The notes beneath the pieces are model-generated. The model saw only the letters and a list, made by a program, of their open reading frames with translations. It ran no database searches and was not told the origin of the DNA. Both the position numbers and the translations under genes were made by a program. This document shows, one piece after another, positions 17,242 to 26,389 of a DNA stretch of 64,000 nt (position 1 is the stretch's first letter; each line of letters opens with the position of its first letter). The DNA is taken from positions 12,729-76,728 of the forward strand of contig JASFBA010000021.1 in the NCBI GenBank assembly GCA_036172265.1. The letters run 5' to 3'. The DNA comes from JASFBA01 sp036172265 (lineage in GTDB: Bacteria; Chloroflexota; Chloroflexia; DTKN01).

Positions 17242-17889
17242 TTACAGACGATAGGGGCAACCCTCCCGGCGAGGACAGCGGGTACAGGCCGGTCCGGGGA
17301 AGGGAATCTCCCCTTCTCTCCCAACGGGTATGGCTTCGGAGACCGATTTCAGGGGGTACATCACGCCCTGTTCGTTCAGGCGGACGCCGATGCGTTCGGG
17401 CCGCAGGAGGGCGAAGAGGAGGCGCTGGTCTTCCAGGGGCCAATCGTCCTGTCCAGGGGAGAAGGGGCAACCCAGGGCCAGTCCCTGGCGAGCCAGTTGG
17501 GGGGCTAGATAGCGGTGAAAGGCCTCGGCCAGTTCCAGGAGGGCGATCGTTCCCAGCGTATCCAGGAGGAAGGCGTGGAGGGGCTGGCCCTGTTGGTTCC
17601 ACCTGTGGCAACGTTTTTCCAGACGTGGGCCGATGGTGTAGACGGCCAGGAGGAGCCGGCCGGAGGGTGGGAGGGTGTGGCCCAGTTGGGGGCTGTGGAG
17701 GAGGTGGCCGGCGAGGAGGGGGCCCTGGGGGGTCAGGTCCTGCAGGGGGAAAATACGGTACACGGCCCGCGGAGAGAGGAGAGGGCCGGCCTCGGCCAGG
17801 GTCTCGGCCAGGAGGCCGGCCGGCCATTTTTCCCGCCAGGGCAGACGTTCCGGCGAAAGGGTCAGAAAGCGCGATTTCCAGATAGGCAA
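17242..17889 (-). CDS. MetH-activation-domain-like protein
   Basis: 215 residues if translation starts at TTG 17889, preceded by GGGGGTG. The open frame continues upstream, but that extension would run through the tRNA-Cys gene and is rejected. The phrases AFLLDTLGTIALLELAEAF, GCPFSPGQDDWPLEDQRLLF and IGVRLNEQGVMYPLKSVS match stand-alone proteins resembling the reactivation domain of B12-dependent methionine synthase. The C terminus carries a CxxCxxxxxCPYR cluster usual in those proteins, perhaps an Fe-S or zinc site. A role in corrinoid or folate metabolism is inference. No other corrinoid gene is close, except the distant TIGR03960 protein. Confidence 0.68.
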   Translation of the reverse strand: MPIWKSRFLTLSPERLPWREKWPAGLLAETLAEAGPLLSPRAVYRIFPLQDLTPQGPLLAGHLLHSPQLGHTLPPSGRLLLAVYTIGPRLEKRCHRWNQQGQPLHAFLLDTLGTIALLELAEAFHRYLAPQLARQGLALGCPFSPGQDDWPLEDQRLLFALLRPERIGVRLNEQGVMYPLKSVSEAIPVGREGEIPFPGPACTRCPRREGCPYRL

Positions 17890-17903
17890 CGGGACACCCC
17901 CAC

Positions 17904-17932
17904 TTGACAAAGACGGCCGGTTGTGGTATAAA
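17904..17932 (+). promoter_or_regulatory. tRNA-Cys promoter
   Basis: Consensus TTGACA (17904-17909), a 17-bp spacer and TATAAA (17927-17932) lie directly upstream of the tRNA. Confidence 0.8.
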
Positions 17933-17940
17933 AATAATAA

Positions 17941-18011
17941 GGCGACGTAGACAAGTGGCAAGGCAGGGGTCTGCAAAACCCCGATCAGCGGTTCGAATCC
18001 GCTCGTCGCCT
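17941..18011 (+). tRNA. tRNA-Cys (GCA)
   Basis: 71 nt fold into a cloverleaf. The acceptor arms GGCGACG/CGTCGCC pair fully, and the anticodon stem GGGGT/ACCCC encloses the loop CTGCAAA with anticodon GCA. The T arm is AGCGG-TTCGAAT-CCGCT. The 3' CCA is not encoded. It has its own promoter and terminator. Confidence 0.97.
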
Positions 18012-18025
18012 TCAGTATTATACCA

Positions 18026-18060
18026 GATGGGGGGCGACTCATTAGGTCGCCCCCCATCTT
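18026..18060 (+). terminator. Terminator after tRNA-Cys
   Basis: A perfect 13-bp stem (18026-18038 with 18046-18058; arms beginning GATGGGGGGC) closes a 7-nt loop and is followed by TTT. It lies between convergent transcripts and may also serve the minus-strand surface protein gene. Confidence 0.75.
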
Positions 18061-18083
18061 TCCCCGGCCTATTCTGGTTACTC

Positions 18084-21000
18084 CTATGGGAAGGAGTAGC
18101 CCTTGAGCGTCAGCGGCAGGTAGATGACATAGGGCCAGATGACCCGGATGGCCTTCCGGACCGTCTGATGGCTGCAGGCGTTCTCCGCCGTCAGGGTCAC
18201 GGCGTAGGTGTTGGAGATGGTGTAGGTATGGGTCACCACCCGGCCGGCCGCCGTCCCCCTGTCGCCAAAGGCCCAGGTGTAGGTGATCGGCTCGCTGCCC
18301 TGCTCTACGCTTCCGGTGAAGGTGATGACCTGCCACGGATGGGGCTGAGGCGGAGCGTAGGTAAAGTCCGTCCCGCTAATGGGGATGCAGGCAGTGGTTA
18401 CCACCAGCGTCACCTCCACCCAGACGTGCGGCTCATCCGGGTCGTTGCTGGTCACATCCAGGGTGGTGGTGTAGGTGCCCGTGACCAGCCCGGTGGCGTC
18501 AAAGGCGACCTGCACCGTCTCCTGTCCAGAGGGCGGGATGACTCCACCGGTGGGCGTCTCGTCCAACCAGGTGACGACGGGCACCTCGGCCAGGCTCCAG
18601 TCCAGGATTTCCTCGCCCACGTTGCGGATGGTGAGGGTGCGGGTCGTCGTCCCGCCGGGGTTGAGGACGGCGCTCAGCGCCAGGGGAGATACTTCGATGT
18701 CGGGGACACCCAGGACCTCGACAGAAGTGGTGCGGGTGAAGGGGGCGTGGACGCCGTCATCAATCCAGACCAGGTTGGTGAGAACGGTGCCGGTCGGCAC
18801 ATCCAGGACACGGGCTTGGAAGGGCAGCGAAACCGAGGGCGAAACGCCCCCGCTCCAGAGGAGGAGGCCGTCCGTATAGACCATGCCGGGCGGTAGGGTC
18901 TCGGTGAGCACGGTCGTCTGGGTCGGCACGACGTCGGTGATGGTGACCCAGGCCTCGATCTCGCCCACGTTGATGAGGCGGATGGTGAAGGTGAGCACCT
19001 CGCCGGGATGCACGTAGAAGCGGTCGGCCTCCTTGAGGGAAGGGGTCAGGTCTGGCTCGGGCGCCGGGCGGGTGGTGAAGGACCAGGTGTACTCGGCGCA
19101 CATCGGCCAGCCCTCGGCGCTCTGGATGCCGGTGGTCAGGTGGGCAATGTAGGTAGTCCCATAGGCCAGCGGTGCCGAAGGCGTGAAGATGGCCGTATAG
19201 GTGGCCGGGTCGTAGCCTACACTGCCGGAGACCAGGCCCATCGGTCCCTCCAGGAAGAAGGTGCTCGTGTTCACCGTGGAGGGGTTGAGGGCGATGTTGA
19301 AGGTGGCGGTGACCAGGGTGGAGATGGGCACGCCTGTCGCACCGTCGGCCGGCCCGACGCTCCGAACGGTGGGGGCGAGGGCGATGTCGGCATCGTAGCG
19401 CGGCTCAAGTTTGAAGTTGTTGTAGGTGTAGAAGAGGACGCCGCGGACGGTGTAGAGGACGTCGCCCAGTCGCGGGACGTAGGTGTACTGCCCCATATCG
19501 TCCACGCGGGCCATGACGCCGCTCGCGTCGGCGATGCCCCACTCGCCATAGCCCAGGTCCGGGTTCACCACCGTGGCGCAGCGCACCTCCACCAGGACGC
19601 TCTCCAGCGGCTCGGCCTGCTGGGGGTTGCCGGTGGTGATGGCGGCGGTGGTGGTGAGCACGGGGAACGGCGGCCACCAGTCCATCAGCACCCGGAAGTA
19701 GTCAATGTTGCCCAGTTCGGTCATGCCGTAGTATTCGGTTACCGTCCCGCCCAGGACCAGGACCTGGCTTTCCGTGACCACCCGGCCGGGGTCGTAGACG
19801 AAGAGGCCCTGCCAGGGGCCGTACTCGCCGAGGCTGCCGAGGACATAGCGCACCGGGTTGCCGGCCGAGGGATAGGCCTGGGAATCGGCTACCACGATGC
19901 CTATCACGTAGACGTGCTCCCCTACGTGGCGCGAAGGCCAGGTGCCGGTCATCACCGAGGGGGCCTGCACTTCCCAGATCGGCATGGGGAGGTCGGTATC
20001 CCAGTAGGCATAGTTGTTGTTCGGGTCGGTGTCGTTGCTGGAGGTGATCCAGACCTGGTTGCGCACCGTCCAGGTCATGGGGTCGGTGCTCACCTGGCCG
20101 TAGACGATGAAGGAAGCGGTGGCACTGACCGTACCCAGTTCCCAGACCAGGGTGTTGGAAATGATCGTCGGCGTGACCGGAGCCGTGTCGCTTATATAGA
20201 GGACGGCAGCCGGGAGGACGTCGGTGATGACCACGTTCAGGGCCGGATCGCCCATTTGCTCGTAGGTCAGGGTGTAGGAGATTGGTCCGCCCGGCGTGCT
20301 GAAGACCGTTCCGGTTTTGGCGATGCCGATTTCGGAACCGACTACCTGGCTGACCAGAATGTCCTGGTTGTTATTCGGGACGGTGTCCCCGGTGCAGGTC
20401 ACCCCGACGGTGTTGGTCAGGAGGGTGCCAAAGGGCAGGTCGCCGACCTGGGCCTGGAGCCAGATGGTGTTGCTCATCAGGCCGGAAAGGCTGCCGCCGT
20501 CAAAGACCACCGTGGGGGTAACCTGGGTCAGGGTGATGGGGAGATAGGAAGTGAAGGTGACGAAGGCAACCCCACCGGGCAGGGTATCGGTGATGACGAT
20601 GTTATAGCCGGGGCCCATGGCCTGCATCGTGTAGGAGAGGGTGTAGGTGATGAGGGAGTTGGGGGATACAAAGGCCGGCCCGGACTTGTCCACGGCGATG
20701 TCCACGGAGCAGTTCGAGCGACCTAGCGTTTCAGGGAAGTCCATCCAGGTCGTGCCGCCGCCGGAGGTGGCCCAGTCGTAGCCGTCGTGGGGGCCTTCCC
20801 CGTCGCAGACGCGCTGGAAGGTATTGTCCTCATATTCGTTGTACCATCCGATCTGGTCCACCCGGGTACGGTCGGGGAGGAAGAGGTAGCCCACGTCGAG
20901 GGAGGAAAAGTCCATGACGATGGTCCAGTCCACCGTCTCCTCCAGGACGACCCAGCCGCCGGGCGGGACAATGGGGTGGGTAACGATGACGGCTACGGCG

Positions 21001-22235
21001 TCGCCGTCGGAGAGGTACCACCCATTCATGTCGATCGGGGAGTCGCCGGGGTTGTAAATTTCGACCTTGTCGTTGACGGCCGGCGGGTAGTTATCGAACT
21101 CGTTGAGGATGAGGGAGGTGCCCAACGACACCGGAGCGGCATCGTTGGCTGCATCGCGGGTGGATGTATTGTCCAGGTTCCAGTCGCGGGCGTGGTCGTC
21201 GGTGTCCCAGCCGTCGGGAGTACGGGCGCAGGAATAGCCAGTGGGCGGGATGGGCGCGCCGCCACGGATGCCGTAGCCGACCTGATCTACCGGCGCAGGG
21301 GCCCATGGGGCGTTCAGGGAGATCACATCGCCGTCGTTGCTCAAGTAATCGGCGCCGGTGTTGAAGGAATAGTACCCGCCCGGGGGCAGCACGGTCCCGA
21401 ACGGAACGGTATAGTTCAGCGGTCCTCCTGCGCCGCCATAGTCCGACACCACGGTCCAGCCGGAGATGTCCACCGCCTGCACCGTGGTATTGTGGAGTTC
21501 GATCCATTCCGTTCCCTTGGCCACGAACTCGTTGATAACCACGGGAGTTATCACGTGAGCCCGGATGCGGGCCCGGCCGGCATCGGCCAGGAAAAGTACC
21601 GCTTGGCCGGGGAAGGTTGTGGAGAAGGCCAGGTTATCGGTGTTGACCGAGCGGCCGCCCTCGTTGCCCTGGGGGCCGATGGCATCCCAGGTGCCGCTGC
21701 GGACGGCCTTGTAATAGTGGGTGCCGGCCGTGGGGATGGTGGTGGCGTAGCCGTAGAGGCCGCCGCCGAGGGGAGTCATCACCGTGCTGGGGTCGGAGGG
21801 GTTCCAGCCCTGCCAGTCGCCCACGGCGGTCCAGGTGGTTACGCCATCTTGGGCGTTGACGATGAGGGTGGAGGGAGACCAGCCGTCGTTGTAGGTGTTG
21901 GTGTCAAAGGTGAACTTGACCGGCTGGTTCGCATCCGCGGTCAGAATCCAGGCGTTGGAAGGCGGGTGGGGGTCGGTCCAGTTGCCGTCGTCCACCTTGA
22001 ACTCGTAGCGGCCGCCGGTGGTGATGGTGATGATGACGGTGTAGATGCCGTCGTTGGCCACGTCGTCGCCGTGGGTGCCGTCGTCGTACATAAGGTCGGT
22101 ACCCCAGCCGTTGAAATCGCCGCGGACGTACCAGGGCGGGCCGGCGGCCAGGGCGCGGGGAGCGGGGCCGGCCGGAAGGAAGAGGCCAGCCAGGAGCGAA
22201 AGGAGCAAAACCGAGGGAAACCATAGGCGTCTCAT
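18084..22235 (-). CDS. Large secreted modular protein (lamin-tail, DUF11, Ig-like, PKD)
   Basis: 1383 residues, exported. Residues 1-31 form a signal peptide (MRRLWFPSVLLLSLLAGLFL, ending ALAAG). In order come a beta-sandwich unit of the starch-binding type (WYVRGDFNGWG), two lamin-tail domains (VINEFVAKGTEWIELHN; ILNEFDNYPPAVNDKVEIYN), several DUF11-like repeats (ITYTLSYTMQA, ISYTLTYEQMG) ending in ITDTLPGG-type turns, an SbsA-like Ig domain (VRSVGPADGATGVPIS), and a PKD domain (ITYTWAFGD). The C terminus is YVIYLPLTLKGYSFP. No catalytic site is evident, so a structural or adhesive surface role is likely. AGGAGGAAATCCC precedes the ATG. Confidence 0.85.
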   Translation of the reverse strand: MRRLWFPSVLLLSLLAGLFLPAGPAPRALAAGPPWYVRGDFNGWGTDLMYDDGTHGDDVANDGIYTVIITITTGGRYEFKVDDGNWTDPHPPSNAWILTADANQPVKFTFDTNTYNDGWSPSTLIVNAQDGVTTWTAVGDWQGWNPSDPSTVMTPLGGGLYGYATTIPTAGTHYYKAVRSGTWDAIGPQGNEGGRSVNTDNLAFSTTFPGQAVLFLADAGRARIRAHVITPVVINEFVAKGTEWIELHNTTVQAVDISGWTVVSDYGGAGGPLNYTVPFGTVLPPGGYYSFNTGADYLSNDGDVISLNAPWAPAPVDQVGYGIRGGAPIPPTGYSCARTPDGWDTDDHARDWNLDNTSTRDAANDAAPVSLGTSLILNEFDNYPPAVNDKVEIYNPGDSPIDMNGWYLSDGDAVAVIVTHPIVPPGGWVVLEETVDWTIVMDFSSLDVGYLFLPDRTRVDQIGWYNEYEDNTFQRVCDGEGPHDGYDWATSGGGTTWMDFPETLGRSNCSVDIAVDKSGPAFVSPNSLITYTLSYTMQAMGPGYNIVITDTLPGGVAFVTFTSYLPITLTQVTPTVVFDGGSLSGLMSNTIWLQAQVGDLPFGTLLTNTVGVTCTGDTVPNNNQDILVSQVVGSEIGIAKTGTVFSTPGGPISYTLTYEQMGDPALNVVITDVLPAAVLYISDTAPVTPTIISNTLVWELGTVSATASFIVYGQVSTDPMTWTVRNQVWITSSNDTDPNNNYAYWDTDLPMPIWEVQAPSVMTGTWPSRHVGEHVYVIGIVVADSQAYPSAGNPVRYVLGSLGEYGPWQGLFVYDPGRVVTESQVLVLGGTVTEYYGMTELGNIDYFRVLMDWWPPFPVLTTTAAITTGNPQQAEPLESVLVEVRCATVVNPDLGYGEWGIADASGVMARVDDMGQYTYVPRLGDVLYTVRGVLFYTYNNFKLEPRYDADIALAPTVRSVGPADGATGVPISTLVTATFNIALNPSTVNTSTFFLEGPMGLVSGSVGYDPATYTAIFTPSAPLAYGTTYIAHLTTGIQSAEGWPMCAEYTWSFTTRPAPEPDLTPSLKEADRFYVHPGEVLTFTIRLINVGEIEAWVTITDVVPTQTTVLTETLPPGMVYTDGLLLWSGGVSPSVSLPFQARVLDVPTGTVLTNLVWIDDGVHAPFTRTTSVEVLGVPDIEVSPLALSAVLNPGGTTTRTLTIRNVGEEILDWSLAEVPVVTWLDETPTGGVIPPSGQETVQVAFDATGLVTGTYTTTLDVTSNDPDEPHVWVEVTLVVTTACIPISGTDFTYAPPQPHPWQVITFTGSVEQGSEPITYTWAFGDRGTAAGRVVTHTYTISNTYAVTLTAENACSHQTVRKAIRVIWPYVIYLPLTLKGYSFP

Positions 22236-22364
22236 GGGATTTCCTCCTTTTCTTTCAGAAACGGCAGGCCGGGGAGGAGGACAATTACAAGCAGTTCACC
22301 TCCTTTCAGCGACTCATGCGCCACTTAAAGGGCTTGACAGCCGTTTTTGGGGAAACCTGTTTTT

Positions 22365-22393
22365 ATTATACAATTGCTGGATAAACTTGTCAA
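22365..22393 (-). promoter_or_regulatory. Promoter for the large secreted modular protein
   Basis: On the minus strand a perfect TTGACA (22393-22388) and TATAAT (22370-22365) have a 17-bp spacer. The leader is about 120 nt. Confidence 0.75.
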
Positions 22394-22406
22394 GCGCAAT
22401 CGCCGT

Positions 22407-22435
22407 TTGCGCCCCGCTCCTCTTTCTGTTATAAT
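22407..22435 (+). promoter_or_regulatory. tig-clpP-clpX promoter
   Basis: TTGCGC (22407-22412) and TATAAT (22430-22435) have a 17-bp spacer, divergent from the surface-protein promoter. The tig start codon is 31 bp further on. No HrcA CIRCE-type inverted repeat is visible. Confidence 0.7.
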
Positions 22436-22465
22436 CATACCCAGAATACCGAAAGCGAGGAGAAA

Positions 22466-23785
22466 ATGAAATATACCATCGAGCGGCTGCCCGGAAGTCG
22501 GGTGGCCATAGAGGTCGAGATCGAGGCGGAACAGGTGGAAAAGGCCCTCAACCGGGCGGTCCAGCGCCTTTCCCGCCGATACCGCATCCCCGGCTTCCGG
22601 CCGGGGCGGGCTCCGCGTTATATCATCGAGGCCCGGCTGGGTCGTGGTGCCCTTTACGAGGAAGCGGCCCAGGAACTGATCCAGCAGGCCTATCAGGAGA
22701 TCTTGCAAAAGGGCGAATTTGAGCCGGTACATCAGGCCGAACTGGAAACCCTCCAACTGGAGCCTTTCTCCTTCCGTCTGGTGGTCCCGGTGCGGCCCTC
22801 TGTCCGGTTGGGCGACTACCGCTCCCTGCGCTTCCCTATGGAAGTGCCGGAGGTCGGCGATACGGACGTGGAGCGGGTTCTGGAGCGCCTCCAGGCCCAG
22901 CAAACGATCTGGAAGGTGCCGGAGCCGGCCCGTCCGGCCCGCCTGGGCGACCGCCTGACGGTGGAACTGGTCGGGAGAATCGGCGAACGCGAATTCGAGC
23001 GCCACTCCCCGGTGGAACTGACCCTCGGCGACCCGAACCTCCTCCCCGGCTTCGAAGCCCTGGTCGGCGCGGAGGTCGGCCAGACGGTGGAGTTTCAGAC
23101 CGCCCTGCCGGAGGATCTGGAGGATAAGGAACTGGCCGGCCAGACCGCCACCTATACCGTCACCATCCAGGCCATCCACGAGCCGGAAGTTCCACCGCTG
23201 GACGACGAACTGGCCCGTTTCTTCGGCCATGAAACACTTTCTGCGCTGCGTGCCCACATCCGCCGTGAACTGGAGGAGCAGGCCCAAAAGGGGGCCCGCG
23301 AACGCGTCCTGGCCCAGATGCTCCGGGAGATGGTCAAAGGGGCCACGGTGGATATGCCCCAGGCGCTGGTGGAAGAAGTGGCCCGTTCGCTCTACCGGGA
23401 CCGGGAAAAGCAATTGCGCGGCTTGAAAGTCTCCATGGCCCAGTATCTCCAGTGGGCCGGCAAGGAGGAGGGGGAACTGCTGGAGGAACTGCGAGAGGTG
23501 GCGGAAGAACGGCTACGCAGCCATCTGGTGCTGCAGGAGTTTATCCGCGCCGAGGGGTTAGAGGGCGAAGGGGAGGCGCTTCAAAAGATGGTCGAGGAGC
23601 GGCTTCTGGCCATCGCCCGCGGGGAGGTGGAGGGGATGAACGTTTCAGAACCTTCCTCCGGGCCGGCCCTGACCGAGGAAACGACCCCATTCCAAGGTGT
23701 CGCCGAGGAGACGCCAGCCGAAGTTTCGGAACCCCCCTCCGAAGCCGTTCCGGAGCCGAAAAGCGAGGTGAGCACGGATGATTAG
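22466..23785 (+). CDS. tig: Trigger factor
   Basis: 439 residues. The N-terminal ribosome-binding domain has the signature GFRPGRAPRYIIEARLG around residue 50. The PPIase (FKBP-like) domain is at about 155-245 (ELTLGDPNLLPGFEALVGAEVG), and the remainder is the helical C-terminal chaperone domain. A low-complexity acidic Pro/Glu tail (about the last 45 residues) is poorly conserved. It chaperones nascent chains at the ribosome exit. Its stop overlaps clpP by 8 bp, the common tig-clpP-clpX arrangement. Confidence 0.96.
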   Translation: MKYTIERLPGSRVAIEVEIEAEQVEKALNRAVQRLSRRYRIPGFRPGRAPRYIIEARLGRGALYEEAAQELIQQAYQEILQKGEFEPVHQAELETLQLEPFSFRLVVPVRPSVRLGDYRSLRFPMEVPEVGDTDVERVLERLQAQQTIWKVPEPARPARLGDRLTVELVGRIGEREFERHSPVELTLGDPNLLPGFEALVGAEVGQTVEFQTALPEDLEDKELAGQTATYTVTIQAIHEPEVPPLDDELARFFGHETLSALRAHIRRELEEQAQKGARERVLAQMLREMVKGATVDMPQALVEEVARSLYRDREKQLRGLKVSMAQYLQWAGKEEGELLEELREVAEERLRSHLVLQEFIRAEGLEGEGEALQKMVEERLLAIARGEVEGMNVSEPSSGPALTEETTPFQGVAEETPAEVSEPPSEAVPEPKSEVSTDD

Positions 23786-24371
23786 CCTGATTCCTATGGT
23801 CATCGAAAGCACCAGCCGCGGAGAACGCGCCTTTGACATCTACTCCCGCCTGCTCAAGGAACGCATCATCTTCCTAGGCACTCCCATAGACGACCAGGTG
23901 GCCAACCTGGTCGTGGCCCAACTCCTTTTCCTGGAGCACGAGGACCCCGAACGGGACATCTACCTCTACATCAACTGTCCGGGCGGAGTCATCACCGCCG
24001 GCCTGGCCATCTACGACACCATCCAGTGGGTGCGGCCGGACATCTCCACCATCTGCATCGGCCTGGCTGCCAGCATGGGAACGGTCCTCCTGGCCGGTGG
24101 AACCCCGGGCAAGCGCTATGCCCTTCCCAACGCCACCATCCATATCCATCAGCCGATGGGCGGGGTCACCGGGCAGGCCATTGATATGGAGATTCAGGCC
24201 CGCGAGATTATGCGCCTGCGCAACCTTCTGAACCGCATCCTGGTCAAGCACACCGGCCAGCCGGAGGAGCGCATCGCCCAGGATACCGACCGCAACTTCT
24301 ATATGACCGCGGAGCAGGCCCAGGAGTACGGCATCATTGATGAGATTCTCTTCCCCCGGCAAGGGCAGTGA
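23778..24371 (+). CDS. clpP: ATP-dependent Clp protease proteolytic subunit
   Basis: 197 residues. The catalytic triad is visible: Ser99 in GLAASMG, His124 in HIHQPMGG and Asp169 in AQDTDRNFY. It forms the tetradecameric chamber that degrades substrates delivered by ClpX. Translation likely starts inside the tig coding region at ATG 23778; an in-frame Met at residue 7 is an alternative. Confidence 0.97.
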   Translation: MISLIPMVIESTSRGERAFDIYSRLLKERIIFLGTPIDDQVANLVVAQLLFLEHEDPERDIYLYINCPGGVITAGLAIYDTIQWVRPDISTICIGLAASMGTVLLAGGTPGKRYALPNATIHIHQPMGGVTGQAIDMEIQAREIMRLRNLLNRILVKHTGQPEERIAQDTDRNFYMTAEQAQEYGIIDEILFPRQGQ

Positions 24372-24408
24372 GGCAAGGTATGGGGCTTAGGGCCCAGGGT
24401 TTGGGGCA

Positions 24409-25665
24409 ATGTCGGAAAACGGATATCGCTGTTCTTTCTGCGACAAGGGTCAGGGGGAGGTGGAACGCCTTATCGCCGGCCCGCGGGGCGTCTTTATCTG
24501 CGACGAGTGTGTAAGTCTCTGTAGCGAGATCATCGCCGAGGAGCGGGCCCAGAAAAAGCCCCCGGCCGGCTTCCACCTGAAGGAAGTTCCTCCCCCCCGG
24601 CGCATCCGTGAACTCCTGGACGAATACGTCGTCGGCCAGGAGCGGGCCAAGAAGGTGCTCTCTGTAGCCGTCTATAACCACTACAAGCGCATCCTGGCCG
24701 GGGCCCGGGTGGACGGTGTCGAACTGCAGAAGAGCAACATCCTCCTCATCGGCCCGACCGGCTGCGGCAAGACGCTCCTGGCCCAGACCTTGGCCCGCAT
24801 CCTCGACGTGCCCTTTTCCATCTCCGACGCCACTGCCCTTACCGAGGCCGGCTACGTCGGCGAAGACGTAGAGATGATCCTCCTGCGCCTCCTCCAGGCC
24901 GCCGATTTCGACCTGGAGCGGGCGCAGTATGGCATCGTCTACATCGACGAAATTGACAAGATCGCCCGCAAGTCCGGCGATAACCCCTCTATCACCCGCG
25001 ACGTCTCCGGCGAAGGGGTGCAGCAGGGCCTTCTGAAGATTATCGAGGGCGGCATCGTCAACGTTCCCCCCGTGCCCGGCCGCAAGCACCCGCAGCAGGA
25101 GTTCATCCAGATGGATACGACCAACATCCTCTTTATCTGCGGCGGGGCCTTTGTTTCGCTGGACGAGATCATTGCCGAGCGCGTTGGGGGGAAACATGCC
25201 ATCGGCTTCCGGCGGGCCCAGACCCGGGAGGAACGGGAAGCGGCCTCCGCCCAACTTCTCCATCAGGTTATTCCCGACGACCTGCTCAAGTTCGGCCTGA
25301 TTCCCGAATTCATCGGCCGGCTGCCGGTCATCGCCACCCTGGACCCGCTGGACAAGGACACCCTTATCCGCGTCCTGACCGAACCGAAGAACGCCCTGGT
25401 CAAGCAGTACCAGAAGATGCTCGCCCTGGACCACGTGGACCTGGTCTTTACTCCCGATGCCCTGGAGGCGGCGGCCGAACTGGCCCTGCAGCGCAAGACC
25501 GGAGCCCGGGGGTTGCGCACCGCCCTGGAGGGCGTCCTGCTGGACGTGATGTACGAGATTCCTTCCCTTCCCCACGTCCGCCGTTGCATCATCAATGCCG
25601 AGGCCATCCGCGGCCAGGCCCGGCCGATCCTCCTCCCCTCTGCCGGGGAAGCCAAGGCCGGATGA
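24409..25665 (+). CDS. clpX: ATP-dependent Clp protease ATPase subunit ClpX
   Basis: 418 residues. The N-terminal zinc-binding domain has Cys8, Cys11, Cys31 and Cys34. Walker A GPTGCGKT is at 115-122 and Walker B IVYIDEIDKI at 176-185. The IGF-type ClpP-docking loop reads IGF in HAIGFRRAQ. It unfolds and threads substrates into ClpP. It follows clpP after 37 bp; the Shine-Dalgarno signal is weak. Confidence 0.98.
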   Translation: MSENGYRCSFCDKGQGEVERLIAGPRGVFICDECVSLCSEIIAEERAQKKPPAGFHLKEVPPPRRIRELLDEYVVGQERAKKVLSVAVYNHYKRILAGARVDGVELQKSNILLIGPTGCGKTLLAQTLARILDVPFSISDATALTEAGYVGEDVEMILLRLLQAADFDLERAQYGIVYIDEIDKIARKSGDNPSITRDVSGEGVQQGLLKIIEGGIVNVPPVPGRKHPQQEFIQMDTTNILFICGGAFVSLDEIIAERVGGKHAIGFRRAQTREEREAASAQLLHQVIPDDLLKFGLIPEFIGRLPVIATLDPLDKDTLIRVLTEPKNALVKQYQKMLALDHVDLVFTPDALEAAAELALQRKTGARGLRTALEGVLLDVMYEIPSLPHVRRCIINAEAIRGQARPILLPSAGEAKAG

Positions 25666-25684
25666 GGAATTGCTGGAGGAAGGC

Positions 25685-26389
25685 GTGGAACGGTACCGTA
25701 TCCTGATCGCCGACGATGACCCCGACATCCGTCGGGTATTGGAAGCCAGCCTGGAGGGCCTCGCCGGCGCCTCCTACGAGGTGACCTTTGCCCAGGACGG
25801 ACTGGAGGCCGTCCGTCGTTTCCGGGAGGAACATTTTGACCTGGTCATCCTGGATGTCATCATGCCCTACATCGACGGCTTCACCGCCTGTCGCACCATC
25901 CGCCAGGAGTCGGATGTTCCCATCATCATCCTGACCTGCCGGGACGGCCCCGAGGATCTCGTTCAGGGCTTCAGACTGGGGGCCGACGATTACGTGGTCA
26001 AGCCGTTCCGTATCAGCGAACTGACTGCCCGGGTGGAGGCCGTGTTGCGCCGGGCCGGCCGGCTGTCGTTCCGCCGCACCCAAGCCGCCCACGTCGGGGA
26101 ACTTGAGGTCGATCCCCTCCGCCATCGGGCCACCATACGCGGCCAGGAAGTCCAGTTGACCCCGATGGAGTTTGAACTCCTCTATTTCCTGGCTTCTCAC
26201 GCCGGGCAGGTCTTTGACCGGGCCACCCTCTTCCGCCAGGTCTGGGGACGGGAGTACGAATACGGCCGCGAGACCAACCTCATCGATGTCTGTGTGCGCC
26301 GTCTGCGGGAAAAGATCGAGCGCGATCCTTCTCATCCCGAATATCTTCGGACCGTCCGCGGGGTGGGCTATAAGATCGAGGCGCCCTAA
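25685..26389 (+). CDS. OmpR/PhoB-family response regulator
   Basis: 234 residues from GTG 25685, chosen because GGAGGA lies about 5 nt upstream and the receiver domain starts immediately; the frame stays open upstream into clpX. The receiver has the acidic pocket at 10-12, phospho-acceptor Asp57 (ILDVIMP) and Lys106 (VVKPF). The winged-helix DNA-binding domain (about 140-233) ends RTVRGVGYKIEAP. No kinase is adjacent. It sits between clpX and smc and shares the stop/start junction with smc, so the three may be co-transcribed. Confidence 0.93.
   Translation: MERYRILIADDDPDIRRVLEASLEGLAGASYEVTFAQDGLEAVRRFREEHFDLVILDVIMPYIDGFTACRTIRQESDVPIIILTCRDGPEDLVQGFRLGADDYVVKPFRISELTARVEAVLRRAGRLSFRRTQAAHVGELEVDPLRHRATIRGQEVQLTPMEFELLYFLASHAGQVFDRATLFRQVWGREYEYGRETNLIDVCVRRLREKIERDPSHPEYLRTVRGVGYKIEAP

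Noticed and set aside
17890..18336. N-terminal extension of the MetH-activation-like protein
   Set aside because: It would be read through the tRNA-Cys gene, its promoter and terminator, and the translation is not protein-like.
19008..20726. 572-codon frame antisense to the large surface protein
   Set aside because: Val/Gly/Asp low-complexity translation of the opposite strand; the minus-strand frame has a signal peptide and clear domains.
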